The notes: generated from the letters alone by a model not told the origin. A stretch of 64,000 nt of DNA from JBICIG01 sp043101605 (GCA_043101605.1 JBICIG010000106.1:39748-103747); one strand, 5' to 3'; positions 52,671 to 62,782 are shown, numbered from the stretch's first letter. A program made the numbers and translations.

Positions 52671-52844
52671 CATTTGCACGCCCCGCCTTTCTCATCCACG
52701 AACCTCCAAGTCCGAAGCCGGCCGCCGCAATCCCGGAGGACCAGCCCGCCCGAAGCCTCGAAGCGACAACCCGCTCCGAGGTCAGATCGGCTCCCAATGA
52801 GCAACCCCGAGCCCACGCCTCCGGCCCACAGCCTCCCGCAAGAA

Positions 52845-52917
52845 TGGCCCCGCCCGGATTCGAACCGGGGACCGGGCGATTATGAGTCGCTTGCTCTAAC
52901 CGCTGAGCTACGGGGCC
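52845..52917 (-). tRNA. tRNA-Ile2 (anticodon CAU)
   Basis: A 73-base cloverleaf: seven-pair acceptor stem GGCCCCG/CGGGGCC, D arm GCTC...GAGC, anticodon loop CTCATAA and T arm CCCGG-TTCGAAT-CCGGG. The body, including GGTTAGAGCA then GCGACTCATAATCGC, closely resembles E. coli ileX, so the CAU is probably lysidine-modified by TilS to read AUA. An elongator tRNA-Met is the alternative. CCA is not encoded. Confidence 0.88.
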
Positions 52918-52996
52918 TCGCGGCCAACTGGCCTCTCCCAAGAATACAGGCGCCGGGCCCTCGCCCGACGCCCGTTGTTCTCATCCATCATCCCGA

Positions 52997-55192
52997 TCAC
53001 TTCAGGAACAGCAACTCGCTGTAAGAGGGCAGCGGCCACAGGTCCGCCGCGACCTCGCCCTCCAGCGCGTCGGCGATCTCCCGCAACGCCGTCATCCGCG
53101 GGTGCACCTCGTCCCGGATATGCGCCGCCAGCTTTCCTTCGTCACGGATCTCCTTGCTCATCGCCTGCTCCAGCGCCACCGTCGCTCCGCGGAGCCTCGA
53201 AACCAGACGCACGAAGTCTTCGAGCATCGCCCGGGTCTCTTCGCAGTCCACCCCCGCCGCCTCGGTCGACGCCACCGCCTCGGCGATCCGCGACTGATGC
53301 TCCAGGCTCGCCGGCAGGATCATCGTCCGCGCGAGGTGCACCATCTGCTCGGCCTCGATCAGGCACTGCAGGTTGTACTTCTCGAGCAGCGTAATCGTAC
53401 GCCCCTCGACCTCCGACTTGTTGAGCACCTTGTACTTCTTGAACAGCGCGACCGCTTCGCGCGACTTGATCACCATCATCGCCGAAACCGAGTCACGAAG
53501 GTTCGGGAGCCCACGCTTGGCCGCCTCGGCGTGCCACTCGTTCGTGTACCCGTCGCCATCGAACAGCACCCGCTTGTGCTCCTTGATGATGCTCTTGAGC
53601 ACCGCCTTGGTCACGGTTTCGATCTTCGACGCCGTCGGCTTCGCGCCCGCCTCCTTCTCGAGCTCCGTCGCCAGTTCGTCGATGCTCTCGGCGACGATCG
53701 TGTTCAGCACCGTCGCCGGCCACGCCGCCGTCCCCGACGAACCCACCGCCCGGAACTCGAACTTGTTCCCCGTGAACGCGAACGGCGAGGTCCGGTTCCG
53801 GTCCCCCGAGTGCCTCGGGATCTGCGGCAGCGCCCTGGCTCCCAGCGACAGCTCGCCCCCCTTGAGCGTCCGGCTTGCTCCGCCCTTCTCGAGCTGGCTC
53901 ACGATGTCCGAGAGCATGTCGCCCAGGAAGATCGAGATGATCGCCGGCGGCGCCTCGTTCGCCCCGAGCCGGTGGTCGTTCCCCGCGCTCGCGATCGAAG
54001 CCCGCAGCAGCGCCGCGTGCCGGTCGACCGCCCGGATCACCGCGCACAGGAAGCACAGGAACTGCAGGTTCGTGTGCGTCTCGTCCCGCGGGTCGAGCAG
54101 ATTCGTCCCCGAATCGGTCACCATCGACCAGTTCATGTGCTTGCCCGAACCGTTCAACCCCGCAAAGGGCTTCTCGTGCAGCACCGCCACGAAACCGTAC
54201 CGCGGCGCCACGCGCTGCAGCGTCTCCATCAGCAGCATCTGATGGTCGCTCGCGATATTCGCCGTCTCGAACAGCGGCGCGATCTCGTACTGCCCCGGTG
54301 CCACCTCGTTGTGCCGCGTCTTCACGGGCACCCCGAGCCGGTACAGCTCACGCTCCACCTCGGCCATGAACGCCAGCACCCGCGGCGGGATCGAGCCGAA
54401 GTAGTGGTCCGCGAGCTGCTGCCCCTTCGCCGGACGCGCGCCGAACAGCGTCCGGCCAGTCAGAACCAAGTCCGGCCGCTCGTAGTACAGGTTCGCATCG
54501 ACCAGGAAGTACTCCTGCTCGCAACCCAGCGTCACGCTCACCCGACGCACCTGCTCGTTCCCGAAGAAACGCAGGATCCGCACCGCCTGCGTGCTCAACG
54601 CGTCCATCGATCGCAGCAGGGGGGTCTTCTTGTCGAGAGCCTCGCCCGTCCACGAAACGAACGCCGTCGGGATGCACAGCGTCACCGAGTTCTCGCCGCG
54701 CATCAGGAACGCCGGGCTCGTCGCGTCCCACGCCGTATACCCCCTCGCCTCGAAGGTCGCGCGCAGCCCACCAGACGGAAAGCTCGACGCGTCCGGCTCG
54801 CCCTGGATCAGGTTCTCCCCGCTGAACGCGTACAGCATCCCGCCGCCGCCGTCCGGCACGATCAGCGAGTCGTGCTTCTCGGCCGTCGAGCCAGTCAGCG
54901 GCTGGAACCAGTGGCAGTAGTGCGTCGCCCCACGCTCAATGGCCCAGTCCTTCATCGCCGCCGCGACGACATCCGCGACATGCATCTCCAGCGGCTCGTT
55001 CTCCTCGATCGTCCGCACCAGGCTCTTGAAGGTGTCCTTCGGCAGACGCTGACGCATCACCCGCTGATCGAACACATCCTCCCCGAAGATGTCTTCGATC
55101 GACGGCTGCTTCGTCGTCAGTTCCGGAGCCGTTCCGTTCCAACTGTGAGCCGCCTCAACCGCGCGGCGACGCGTTTCGCTCGAATTCGACAT
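52997..55192 (-). CDS. glnN: Glutamine synthetase type III
   Basis: Makes glutamine from glutamate, ammonia and ATP. The 731-residue length is that of GSIII, not the 450-470 of GSI. Motifs: the N-terminal IFGEDVFDQRVMRQRLPK, THYCHWFQPLTG, LGCEQEYFLVD, TRHNEVAPGQYEIAPLFE, AGLNGSGKHMNWS and RNRTSPFAFTGNKFEFRAVGSS. The start ATG 55192 gives the family N-terminus. It is monocistronic between the tRNA and trpA. Type III enzymes are usual in Bacteroidetes, cyanobacteria and planctomycetes. Confidence 0.97.
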   Translation of the reverse strand: MSNSSETRRRAVEAAHSWNGTAPELTTKQPSIEDIFGEDVFDQRVMRQRLPKDTFKSLVRTIEENEPLEMHVADVVAAAMKDWAIERGATHYCHWFQPLTGSTAEKHDSLIVPDGGGGMLYAFSGENLIQGEPDASSFPSGGLRATFEARGYTAWDATSPAFLMRGENSVTLCIPTAFVSWTGEALDKKTPLLRSMDALSTQAVRILRFFGNEQVRRVSVTLGCEQEYFLVDANLYYERPDLVLTGRTLFGARPAKGQQLADHYFGSIPPRVLAFMAEVERELYRLGVPVKTRHNEVAPGQYEIAPLFETANIASDHQMLLMETLQRVAPRYGFVAVLHEKPFAGLNGSGKHMNWSMVTDSGTNLLDPRDETHTNLQFLCFLCAVIRAVDRHAALLRASIASAGNDHRLGANEAPPAIISIFLGDMLSDIVSQLEKGGASRTLKGGELSLGARALPQIPRHSGDRNRTSPFAFTGNKFEFRAVGSSGTAAWPATVLNTIVAESIDELATELEKEAGAKPTASKIETVTKAVLKSIIKEHKRVLFDGDGYTNEWHAEAAKRGLPNLRDSVSAMMVIKSREAVALFKKYKVLNKSEVEGRTITLLEKYNLQCLIEAEQMVHLARTMILPASLEHQSRIAEAVASTEAAGVDCEETRAMLEDFVRLVSRLRGATVALEQAMSKEIRDEGKLAAHIRDEVHPRMTALREIADALEGEVAADLWPLPSYSELLFLK

Positions 55193-55364
55193 GGCCTCTG
55201 CATCCCTTCTCGTGCTCTGTGAAGCCGGCTCTGCGCCCGGGGCACAGAACGCCCCGACCCGCCGGATTGTGACAAGCTCTCCCGGAATCGCAACCCCGGG
55301 ACCAACCCATGACCCGTCCGCGAGCCCCACCGACCGCGGAAACCCCGCAAGCCGGCATCGGCTC

Positions 55365-56180
55365 TCAATCTTGTTGTTGTTGCGTCTGGCCGCCGCCCGG
55401 CAGCCCCGACGAAAGCTCGCGGACGAACGCGTCCGCCTCCGCCGCCGGGTCCACCGCCGAAGTCAGCCGCTTGACCAGCGCGCTGCCCACGATCGCCGCG
55501 TCCGCGTGCGACACCGCCGCCGCGACATGCTCGGCCGTCGAGATCCCGAACCCCGCCGCGATCGGCAGGTCCGTGATCTCCCGGAGCTGCGCCACCCGCC
55601 CCCCGATCTCCGGCGACTCCCGGCGTTCTCCGGTAATCCCCGACCGCGCCAGCAGGTACACGAACCCGCTCGACGCCTCGCAGAGACGCTGGGCCCGGTC
55701 GCGGGATGTCGCCGGCGCGATCAGCATGGACAGAGTCATATCCGAGGAACGGGCCGCGTCAAGGACACCCCCCGCATCCTCCACCGGCAGATCCGGAATG
55801 ATCAGCCCGTCGAACCCCGCCTCTTTCGCCCGTCCCACGAACCCCGACGCCCCGCCAAACCGGTGCACGATCGACACGCTCACCATCGCCACCAGCCCGC
55901 AGTCCACCCGCGATCGCACCGACGCCACCTGCTCGAACACCCGCCCCGGCGTCGCCCCTCGCTCCAGCGCCTCGTGCATCGCCCCGGCGATCACCGGCCC
56001 GTCGGCGATCGGGTCCGAGAAGGGAATCCCCACCTCCACGATCGCCGCTCCCGCCCGGTCCAGCGCCGGTAGGACCTCCACCGTCGCCCCCGCCCGTGGA
56101 TGCTCGGCGCACACAAACGGCATCAGGAGCTTCCGCCCCTCCGCCCGCGCCGATGCGAAGATGTCCTCGATCCGTCCCAT
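55365..56180 (-). CDS. trpA: Tryptophan synthase alpha subunit
   Basis: Cleaves indole-3-glycerol phosphate to indole, which passes to TrpB. The 271-residue protein has the usual TrpA length. The catalytic pair is exactly placed: Glu49 and Asp60 in VEVGIPFSDPIADGP. SGFVYLLARSGITG holds the substrate phosphate region and AGFGISTAEHV and VGSALV follow. The C-terminus ends in an odd run TQQQQD beyond the fold. No other trp gene is nearby; map follows in the opposite direction of transcription order, 53 bases upstream on the same strand. Confidence 0.95.
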   Translation of the reverse strand: MGRIEDIFASARAEGRKLLMPFVCAEHPRAGATVEVLPALDRAGAAIVEVGIPFSDPIADGPVIAGAMHEALERGATPGRVFEQVASVRSRVDCGLVAMVSVSIVHRFGGASGFVGRAKEAGFDGLIIPDLPVEDAGGVLDAARSSDMTLSMLIAPATSRDRAQRLCEASSGFVYLLARSGITGERRESPEIGGRVAQLREITDLPIAAGFGISTAEHVAAAVSHADAAIVGSALVKRLTSAVDPAAEADAFVRELSSGLPGGGQTQQQQD

Positions 56181-56233
56181 CGCCGCCTACCCCGCCGCGA
56201 ACCACCCGGTTCGCGCCCCGAAGCCGACACCCT

Positions 56234-57055
56234 TCACAGGATCACATCCCGCACGCTTTCGAGGCCCTCGGTCAGCACCCGCGGCCCCTCCTCGGTGATG
56301 AGCACATCGTGCTCATAATGCGCGCTCAGCGAGCCGTCGGCCGTGTAGATCGGCCACTTGCCCGGCTCCTGACGCGTCTGACCCGTCCCCAACGCAAGCA
56401 TCGGCTCCACCGCCAGCAGCGTCCCCGGCTCGCACGCCCGATACCCGTCGGGCCATTCCGCGTGATGCAGCGGCAGCACATTCGACACGAACGGCGGCCC
56501 GTGCAACTTCCGCCCGTACCCGTGCCCTCCCAGCCCACGCACCAGGTGCAGCCGCGCCTCCCCCTCGACGCACCCCTGCACCGCGCGCGCCCAGTCCATG
56601 TAGGTGTTCCCCGGTCGCAGCGTCTCGACCCCTCGCCGGATCGATTCCTTCCCGACCTCGCACAGCCTCCGCACCGCCGCCGTCGGCTCCCCGAACACAT
56701 AGGTCCACGCCGCGTCGCCGATCCAGCCCTTGTGCGTCACGCCGATGTCGATCTTCAGCACATCACCCGGCTTCATCGGGGCCTCGTAGTACCCCGCCGT
56801 CCCATGCACGATGCACTCGTTCACGCTCAGGCACGCGTGCGACGGGAACGGCGGCAGCCCCGGCACCCGATACCCGAGAAAGCAGCTCCGGCACTTGAGC
56901 GATTCCAGCGTCTGACCCACGAACCGGTCGATGTCCGCCAGCGTCTGACCAACCTCCAGCCACCCCGACAGCCGGCGGTGCGTCTCCACGACCGCCTGGG
57001 CGGCTTCGTACGCCAGTTCGACATGATTCGGGTTGGTCACCGCGCCTCGACGCAT
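56234..57055 (-). CDS. map: Methionine aminopeptidase type I
   Basis: Removes the initiator methionine from new proteins. The 273-residue protein has the metal ligands in order: DIGVTHKGWIGDAAWTY (two Asp), GLGGHGYGRKLHGPP (His), AVEPML (Glu) and EHDVLITEEGP (Glu). A Cys pair in KCRSCFLGYRVPG is a small extension ahead of the catalytic core. ATG 57055 is chosen; ATG 57064 (three residues longer) is also possible. It lies between trpA and hutI on the same strand with short gaps, possibly one transcript. Confidence 0.95.
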   Translation of the reverse strand: MRRGAVTNPNHVELAYEAAQAVVETHRRLSGWLEVGQTLADIDRFVGQTLESLKCRSCFLGYRVPGLPPFPSHACLSVNECIVHGTAGYYEAPMKPGDVLKIDIGVTHKGWIGDAAWTYVFGEPTAAVRRLCEVGKESIRRGVETLRPGNTYMDWARAVQGCVEGEARLHLVRGLGGHGYGRKLHGPPFVSNVLPLHHAEWPDGYRACEPGTLLAVEPMLALGTGQTRQEPGKWPIYTADGSLSAHYEHDVLITEEGPRVLTEGLESVRDVIL

Positions 57056-57159
57056 GGCGGGCATGGTAGGGGGGCGACAGGTTTCCCGCCGATCGCCCTC
57101 CCCGCGCCACATGCCTCGTCAGTCCCGCGCCAGCCCCGCCCGGGGTCGACATCCTCCCC

Positions 57160-58386
57160 TCACAAACCCGCGTCGACCACGACCTCCCCGCCGCAGACCA
57201 CCACATCCACCGGGTTCCCCCCGAAGCTGTGCGCCAACTCCCGCTCGTCCCGGTGCCCCAGCACGATCACATCCGCCCTCCGCCCGGCTTGCAGCCGCCC
57301 GCGGTCGCCCAGCCCCAGCACCGCCGCTGCGTTCACCGTGCAGGCCGTCAGCGCCTCGTGCGCCGAGATCCCGTTCATCCGCACCGCCAGCGCCACCGCC
57401 ATCGGCATCGACCAGCACGGCGCCGAACCCGGGTTCAGGTTCGTTGCCACCGCCAGCGCACCGCCCCGGTCGATCAGCCCCCGACCGTCCGCGTACCTCC
57501 CATCCACGCTGAACCCAGAGCAAGGCAGCACCACCCCGACCGTCCCGCTTCCTGCCAGCGCCTCCAACTCCTCCTCCGTCGACGCCTCCAGATGGTCCAC
57601 GCTGACCGCCCCGTTCCGCGCGCACCACCCGGTCATCCCCAGCGCGTGAAACTGGTCCGAGTGCAGCCGGATCGGATGCTCCAACTCCCTCGCCCGCTCC
57701 AGCAACGCACGCGTCTCGTCGCTCGACCACGCCCCCTTCTCGCAGTACGCGTCGATCGCGATCCCCGGGAACTCCGCGTGGATCGCCGGCAGCGTCTCCT
57801 CGATCGTCGTGCGCACGAACTCGTCCTGATCCGGGTCCTTGGCGTGCCCGATGCACGCCGTCGCGACCACCGTCCCCGCCCAGCGTTCACCCGCCGCTCG
57901 GACCGCCCGGAGCATCTTGAGCTCATCGCCGGTCGTCAGCCCGTACCCGCTCTTGACCTCGACCGTCGCCGTCCCCTCGCGCAGCATCCGCCCGAGCCGT
58001 CCCAGCAACCCGTCGGTCAGTTCTTCTTCGCTCGCCGCGCGCACCGCCCGCACGGTCGACATGATCCCGCCGCCCGCCTCGAGGATGTCCAGGTAGCTCG
58101 CGCCACCCAGCCGCGCTTCCCATTCATCCAGCCGATCCCCCGCCCAGCACGCGTGCGTGTGGCAGTCGACGAACGCCGGCATCACCACCCGACCCGCCGC
58201 ATCGATCGTCCTCGCTCCCGCCGGCGCCTCGAGCTCCCGCCCGACCGCCACGATCCGGTCGCCCTCGATCAGCACATCGCACCCGTCCAGCGCGCCGATC
58301 TCGCGCATCTCCCGACCGCGTGCCGGCAGCTCCGTCGAGCCCATGACCAGCACGCGCCCGTGCCGGATGACCAGCGTCCCGCTCAT
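57160..58386 (-). CDS. hutI: Imidazolonepropionase
   Basis: Hydrolyses imidazolonepropionate to N-formimidoylglutamate, the third step of histidine degradation. The 408-residue amidohydrolase shows the zinc-binding VDCHTHACWAGDRLDEWEARLGG, then VEVKSGYGLTTGDELKMLR, IRLHSDQFHALG, SVDHLEAST and ATNLNPGSAPCWSMPM. Its ATG at 58386 overlaps the hutG stop (ATGA), so the two are coupled. The longer in-frame extension upstream runs into hutG and is not used. Confidence 0.96.
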   Translation of the reverse strand: MSGTLVIRHGRVLVMGSTELPARGREMREIGALDGCDVLIEGDRIVAVGRELEAPAGARTIDAAGRVVMPAFVDCHTHACWAGDRLDEWEARLGGASYLDILEAGGGIMSTVRAVRAASEEELTDGLLGRLGRMLREGTATVEVKSGYGLTTGDELKMLRAVRAAGERWAGTVVATACIGHAKDPDQDEFVRTTIEETLPAIHAEFPGIAIDAYCEKGAWSSDETRALLERARELEHPIRLHSDQFHALGMTGWCARNGAVSVDHLEASTEEELEALAGSGTVGVVLPCSGFSVDGRYADGRGLIDRGGALAVATNLNPGSAPCWSMPMAVALAVRMNGISAHEALTACTVNAAAVLGLGDRGRLQAGRRADVIVLGHRDERELAHSFGGNPVDVVVCGGEVVVDAGL

Positions 58387-59249
58387 GCGCGCGCCCGCCC
58401 GAACTCGGTCAGGAAGACCAGGAGCAGCCGAGCCGCCAGCCGCGCCGTCCGTCCGCCCTCGTCGTGCGCCGGGCACAGTTCCATGATGTCGAACGACCGG
58501 AGGTTCGCCTGCCGCGCCGCGGCGATCACCTTCCGCTCTACCTCGCCCGGCGTCCACCCGTGCGGATTCGTCGCGCTCACACCCGGTGCGAACGCCTGAT
58601 CGATCACATCCAGGTCGAGGCTCACGATCAGGTCCGCATCGCTCCATGCCTCGTGGTCATCGAGCGCCCCCGCGTGCCCGCCGTGCGCCTCGAACCAGCG
58701 CAGATGCTCCCGCGTGTTCGCCAGCGGATCCATCCCCAGCACCCGCAGCGACCGAACCGACGCTCGCTCCACCAGCGCCCGGAAAGGCATCCCGCTCCCC
58801 AACTCCGCCCGCACATCGAGGTGCGCGTCGAAGTAGACGCAGTCCACCGCATCGCACCGCTCGGCGACCGCCCGCCCCAGCGCCCAGGTCAGGTCGTGCC
58901 CGCCACCCAACCCGATCGGGAACAGCCCCCGATCGAGCGCCCAGCCGACCGCCTCGCTCACGCGGTCGTGCGTCTCCTCGAGGTCCGCGCCGGGGTTGAT
59001 GTTCCCGCAGTCGAACACGCCCGGAAGCGCACCCATCGCCGCGTCCGCCGCTCCGTATCGGCACAGCGCAGCGCGGATCGCGTCCGGCCCGCCGCGCGCC
59101 CCCAGACGCCCACCATTCAGCCGAACGCCCTCGTCGTCGGCCAGCCCGATCAGCGCCACCGAACAACCCTCTGGCGAATCGACACGGAACGCCGAAGTGG
59201 CCCGGCTCGGGCTGATCGTCCAAGTCACCGGTGTGCAGTGGGGGACCAT
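58383..59249 (-). CDS. hutG: Formimidoylglutamase (arginase/agmatinase family)
   Basis: Cleaves N-formimidoylglutamate to glutamate and formamide, the last step of the pathway. The 288-residue ureohydrolase has the manganese ligands in GLGGGHDLTW, CVYFDAHLDVRAE and SLDLDVIDQAFAPG, and an N-terminal GLADDEGVRLNGGRLGARGGPDAIR typical of HutG rather than agmatinase (longer spacing before the first motif). ATG 59249 is used; a GTG one codon earlier is possible. It is coupled to hutI and divergent from hutU. Confidence 0.9.
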   Translation of the reverse strand: MVPHCTPVTWTISPSRATSAFRVDSPEGCSVALIGLADDEGVRLNGGRLGARGGPDAIRAALCRYGAADAAMGALPGVFDCGNINPGADLEETHDRVSEAVGWALDRGLFPIGLGGGHDLTWALGRAVAERCDAVDCVYFDAHLDVRAELGSGMPFRALVERASVRSLRVLGMDPLANTREHLRWFEAHGGHAGALDDHEAWSDADLIVSLDLDVIDQAFAPGVSATNPHGWTPGEVERKVIAAARQANLRSFDIMELCPAHDEGGRTARLAARLLLVFLTEFGRARA

Positions 59250-59304
59250 CACCGCATCATACCGACCGATCCGCCCGGATAAACGATTGGGTGGTCTTCT
59301 CCCC

Positions 59305-59333
59305 TTGTGCGCCGACCGCCCGCGTCATACGGT
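59305..59333 (+). promoter_or_regulatory. Promoter candidate of hutU
   Basis: TTGTGC at 59305-59310, 17-base spacer, TACGGT at 59328-59333. The start codon of hutU is 47 bases downstream with GGAG before it. On the other strand TATGAT (59261-59256) lies just ahead of the hutG start. Confidence 0.4.
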
Positions 59334-59379
59334 GGAGCATGGGCGTCGGCATGACCGACCACGATCCCGGAGCTTGCTG

Positions 59380-61077
59380 ATGGGCACGATGACCGCACGC
59401 GAGAAGAAAGCCGCCGTGGTTGCGCAGGAACGCACGATCCGTGCGCCGCGCGGCCTTGAACGCACCTGCAAGACCTGGCAGGCCGAAGCCGCACTCCGCA
59501 TGCTCATGAACAACCTCGACCCCGAGGTCGCCGAGCACCCCGAGAAACTCGTCGTCTACGGCGGGCGCGGTCAGGCCGCACGCTCCTGGCCCGCATACGA
59601 CGCGATCGTCGAATCCCTCCGCAAACTCGAACCCGACGAGACCCTGCTCGTCCAATCCGGCAAGCCCGTCGGCATCGTGCGCACGCACGAGGACGCTCCC
59701 CGGGTCCTCATCGCCAACTCCAACCTCGTCCCGCACTGGGCGACCCAGGAGCACTTCGACGAACTCGCCCGCACGGGCCTGATCATGTACGGGCAGATGA
59801 CCGCAGGATCGTGGATCTACATCGGCACTCAGGGCATCCTGCAGGGAACCTACGAGACCTTCGCCGAGTGCGCCCGCCAGCACTTCGGCGGCACCCTCGC
59901 CGGGCGGCTCTGCGTCACCGCCGGCTGCGGCGGGATGGGCGGCGCGCAACCCCTCGCCGTCACCATGAACGGCGGCGTCTGCCTCATCGCCGATGTCGAC
60001 CCCACCCGCCTCGACCGCCGCGTCCACGACCGCTACCTCGACCGCGTTGTCGATGGAATCGACGACGCCATCGACGAGGCGCTCGTGCGCGTCGAACGCC
60101 GCGAGCCGATCAGCATCGGCGTCCACTGCAACGCCGTCGAACTCCTCGATCGCCTCATCGAACGCGACATCACCCCCGACGCCCTCACCGACCAGACCAG
60201 CGCCCACGACCCGCTGACCGGCTATGTCCCCGTCCACATGACCGTCGGCGAGGCCGACATCCTCCGCAAGCTCGATCCCGACCACTATGTCGAACTCAGC
60301 CTCGCGACCATGGAACGCCATGTCCGCGCCATGGTCGAGTTGCAGCGGCGGGGGGCCAGGACCTTCGACTACGGCAACAACATCCGCCAGCGCGCTTTCG
60401 ACCACGGCTTCGCGGATGCCTTCGCCTTCCCGGGCTTCGTCCCGGCCTACATCCGCCCTCAGTTCTGCCTCGGCCGCGGCCCCTTCCGCTGGGCCGCCCT
60501 CTCGGGCGACCCCGAGGACATCTACGCGACCGACCGCGCCCTCATGGAACTCTTCCCCGACGACGAACCCCTGCACCGCTGGCTCACCATGGCCCGCGAG
60601 CGCGTCGCGTTCCAGGGCCTGCCCTGCCGCATCTGCTGGTTCGGGCTCGGCGAGCGTGAAAAGACCGGGCTCCTCTTCAACGAAATGGTCGCCGACGGCC
60701 GCGTCAAGGCACCCATCGTCATCGGTCGCGATCACCTCGACTGCGGCTCGGTCGCCTCACCCAACCACGAAACCGAAGCCATGAAGGACGGCTCCGACGC
60801 CATCAGCGACTGGGCCCTGCTCAACGCCATGGTGAATGTCGCCAGCGGCGCGAGCTGGGTCAGCTTCCACCACGGCGGCGGCGTCGGCATCGGCTTCAGC
60901 CAGCACGCAGGACAGGTCGTCGTCGCCGACGGCACCCCGCAAGCCGCCCGCCGACTCGAACGCGTCCTCACCAACGACCCCGCCATGGGCGTCTTCCGCC
61001 ACGCCGATGCCGGCTACGAAGACGCCATCCGCTGCGCGAAGGAGCAGGGGGCCCGGATCCCCATGGCACCCCGTTAG
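59380..61077 (+). CDS. hutU: Urocanate hydratase
   Basis: Converts urocanate to imidazolonepropionate with tightly bound NAD+, the second step of histidine degradation. The 565-residue protein has urocanase length. Motifs include RTCKTWQAEAALRMLMNNLDPEVAEHP at the start, VVYGGRGQAARSW, QMTAGSWIYIGTQGILQGTYETF, TAGCGGMGGAQPLAVTMNGG and VASGASWVSFHHGGGVGIGFSQHAGQV. The catalytic Cys lies in LPCRICWFGLGER. ATG 59380 has GGAG seven bases upstream; MTAREK nine bases later is an alternative. Confidence 0.97.
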   Translation: MGTMTAREKKAAVVAQERTIRAPRGLERTCKTWQAEAALRMLMNNLDPEVAEHPEKLVVYGGRGQAARSWPAYDAIVESLRKLEPDETLLVQSGKPVGIVRTHEDAPRVLIANSNLVPHWATQEHFDELARTGLIMYGQMTAGSWIYIGTQGILQGTYETFAECARQHFGGTLAGRLCVTAGCGGMGGAQPLAVTMNGGVCLIADVDPTRLDRRVHDRYLDRVVDGIDDAIDEALVRVERREPISIGVHCNAVELLDRLIERDITPDALTDQTSAHDPLTGYVPVHMTVGEADILRKLDPDHYVELSLATMERHVRAMVELQRRGARTFDYGNNIRQRAFDHGFADAFAFPGFVPAYIRPQFCLGRGPFRWAALSGDPEDIYATDRALMELFPDDEPLHRWLTMARERVAFQGLPCRICWFGLGEREKTGLLFNEMVADGRVKAPIVIGRDHLDCGSVASPNHETEAMKDGSDAISDWALLNAMVNVASGASWVSFHHGGGVGIGFSQHAGQVVVADGTPQAARRLERVLTNDPAMGVFRHADAGYEDAIRCAKEQGARIPMAPR

Positions 61078-61186
61078 CTCGAACCCCGGTGCCACGACAC
61101 GGTTCTTCGCGCCAACCGCCTCCGAGGTCCTCAGCGCCCCTCCGCGGTGCATCTCTCACCGAACGCCGTGCCTTTGCGGTGACCCC

Positions 61187-62713
61187 TCACCCAAGCCCAC
61201 CAAAGTCCCCACGCTTGATCCGCTCGGCGATCTGCTCAATATCCGGCGACGGCGGGCGATCGTGGTCCAACGGCGGCACCACCTCGCGCACCAGTTCGTG
61301 CGCCCGTTCCACCGCTCTCCCCGATCGCAACGGCCGATGGTTCTCGATCGCCTCGGCCGCGCACAGCAACTCAATCGCCACCACCCGCCGCGACAACTCG
61401 ATCGCCCGCGCCGCCTTCGCCGCCGACCTCGGCCCGAACGAGTTGTAATCCTCCATCCCTGCGCTCGTGGGAATGTTGCTCACGCTCGCCGGCGTGGCGA
61501 GCGTGATGATCTCGTTGCACAGCGCCGCCGCGGTGTACTGCGCGATCATCAAGCCCGACTGCAGGCCCGGCTGCGACGCCAGGTAGGGGCGCAGCCCGGA
61601 CTCCGGATCACGCCCCGAGAGCATCCAGAACACGCGCCGCTCGGCGATCCCGGCAAGATGACTCAGCGCGATCGCCAGCGCATCCAGCGGAATCGCCAGC
61701 GGCATGCCGTGAAAATTCCCCGCGCTCACGATCCGAGGCTCGGCCTCGAAGACCAGCGGGTTGTCCGTCACGCCGCCCAGCTCCGCCTCGACCGCGTGTT
61801 TTACATAACACAGGCAGTCCAGAGCCCCGCCCATCACCGGCGGCGCACATCGCAGCGAGTAGGGGTCCTGCACGCGCGGATCGTTCTCCGCGTGCGACTC
61901 GATGATCTCCGAGCCCGCCAGATGACTCCGCAGCCTCGCCGCGACCGTCGCCGGCCCCGCCTGATTCCGCAGTTCGTGCACCCGCGGGTCAAGAAACGAG
62001 TCCGTGCCTCGGCAGCCATCGATCGACATCGCGCACGCCAGCAGAGCCGCCTCAAACAACCGATCGGCATCGGCGCACGCCAGCGCCGCCCGGGCCGCCA
62101 TCAGGTGCGTGCCGTTGATCAGCGCAAGCCCTTCCTTGGCCTGCAGCGAAAGGGGGGTCAAGCCCGCTCGAGCCAACGCCTCCCCGCCCGGCAGCACCCG
62201 GCCGCCCAACTCCGCCTCGCCCTCGCCGATCAGCACCAGCGCCAGGTGCGCCAGCGGCGCCAGATCCCCCGACGCTCCAACCGATCCCAGCGCGGGCACC
62301 ACCGGCGTGATCCCCGCGTTCAGCAGGTCGGCCAACAGCACGGGCACCTCCGGCCGTACCCCCGACGCCCCCCGGCACAGCGAACCGGCCAGCAGCAGCA
62401 TCATCGCCCGCGTCGCGTCCCGCTCCAGCGGCTCGCCCACGCCCGCCGCGTGCGACCGCACCAGGTTGCTCTGCAGAGCCGCCAGTTCGCCCGCGGCGAT
62501 CCGCTGCCGCGACAGCGACCCGAAGCCCGTGTTGATGCCGTAGTGGGCCTCACCGTCCGTCAGAGCGTCCTCGACGATCGCGCGGGACGCCCGCAGCCGG
62601 GCGTCTGCCGCCCCCGTGATAGACACGCGCACGCCACCTCGCGCGACCTGCTCGACCTGGGCGATCGAGAGGGATGATCCGTCGAGCGAGACTCCGGAGG
62701 GAAGTTCAGCCAT
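61187..62713 (-). CDS. hutH: Histidine ammonia-lyase
   Basis: Deaminates histidine to urocanate, the entry step of the pathway. The 508-residue protein has the MIO-forming triad Ala147-Ser148-Gly149 in GSVGASGDLAPLAH and the catalytic Tyr of HYGINTGFGSLS. Further family motifs are TVAARLRSHLAGSEI-like regions and the C-terminal VLSNIPTSAGMEDYNSFGPRSA pattern (VSNIPTSAGMEDYNSFG), with Glu and Asn contacting the substrate. It converges with hutU and faces the AT-rich element at 62783. Confidence 0.97.
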   Translation of the reverse strand: MAELPSGVSLDGSSLSIAQVEQVARGGVRVSITGAADARLRASRAIVEDALTDGEAHYGINTGFGSLSRQRIAAGELAALQSNLVRSHAAGVGEPLERDATRAMMLLLAGSLCRGASGVRPEVPVLLADLLNAGITPVVPALGSVGASGDLAPLAHLALVLIGEGEAELGGRVLPGGEALARAGLTPLSLQAKEGLALINGTHLMAARAALACADADRLFEAALLACAMSIDGCRGTDSFLDPRVHELRNQAGPATVAARLRSHLAGSEIIESHAENDPRVQDPYSLRCAPPVMGGALDCLCYVKHAVEAELGGVTDNPLVFEAEPRIVSAGNFHGMPLAIPLDALAIALSHLAGIAERRVFWMLSGRDPESGLRPYLASQPGLQSGLMIAQYTAAALCNEIITLATPASVSNIPTSAGMEDYNSFGPRSAAKAARAIELSRRVVAIELLCAAEAIENHRPLRSGRAVERAHELVREVVPPLDHDRPPSPDIEQIAERIKRGDFGGLG

Positions 62714-62782
62714 GCGGCGAGTCTACGGACCCCCGACGCGGGACTGGGCCCGCCCCAGGAGCCGGAAAACCGGGATCCCAAA

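Noticed and set aside
53102..55222. 706-codon frame on +
   Set aside because: Antisense shadow of glnN; it is an Arg/His-rich chain with no motif.
55298..55311. Possible third copy of the GGGACCAA motif
   Set aside because: It reads GGGACCAACCCATG, lacks the GGTCC/GCCC half and the downstream GGGTA element, and is not before a gene of the cluster.
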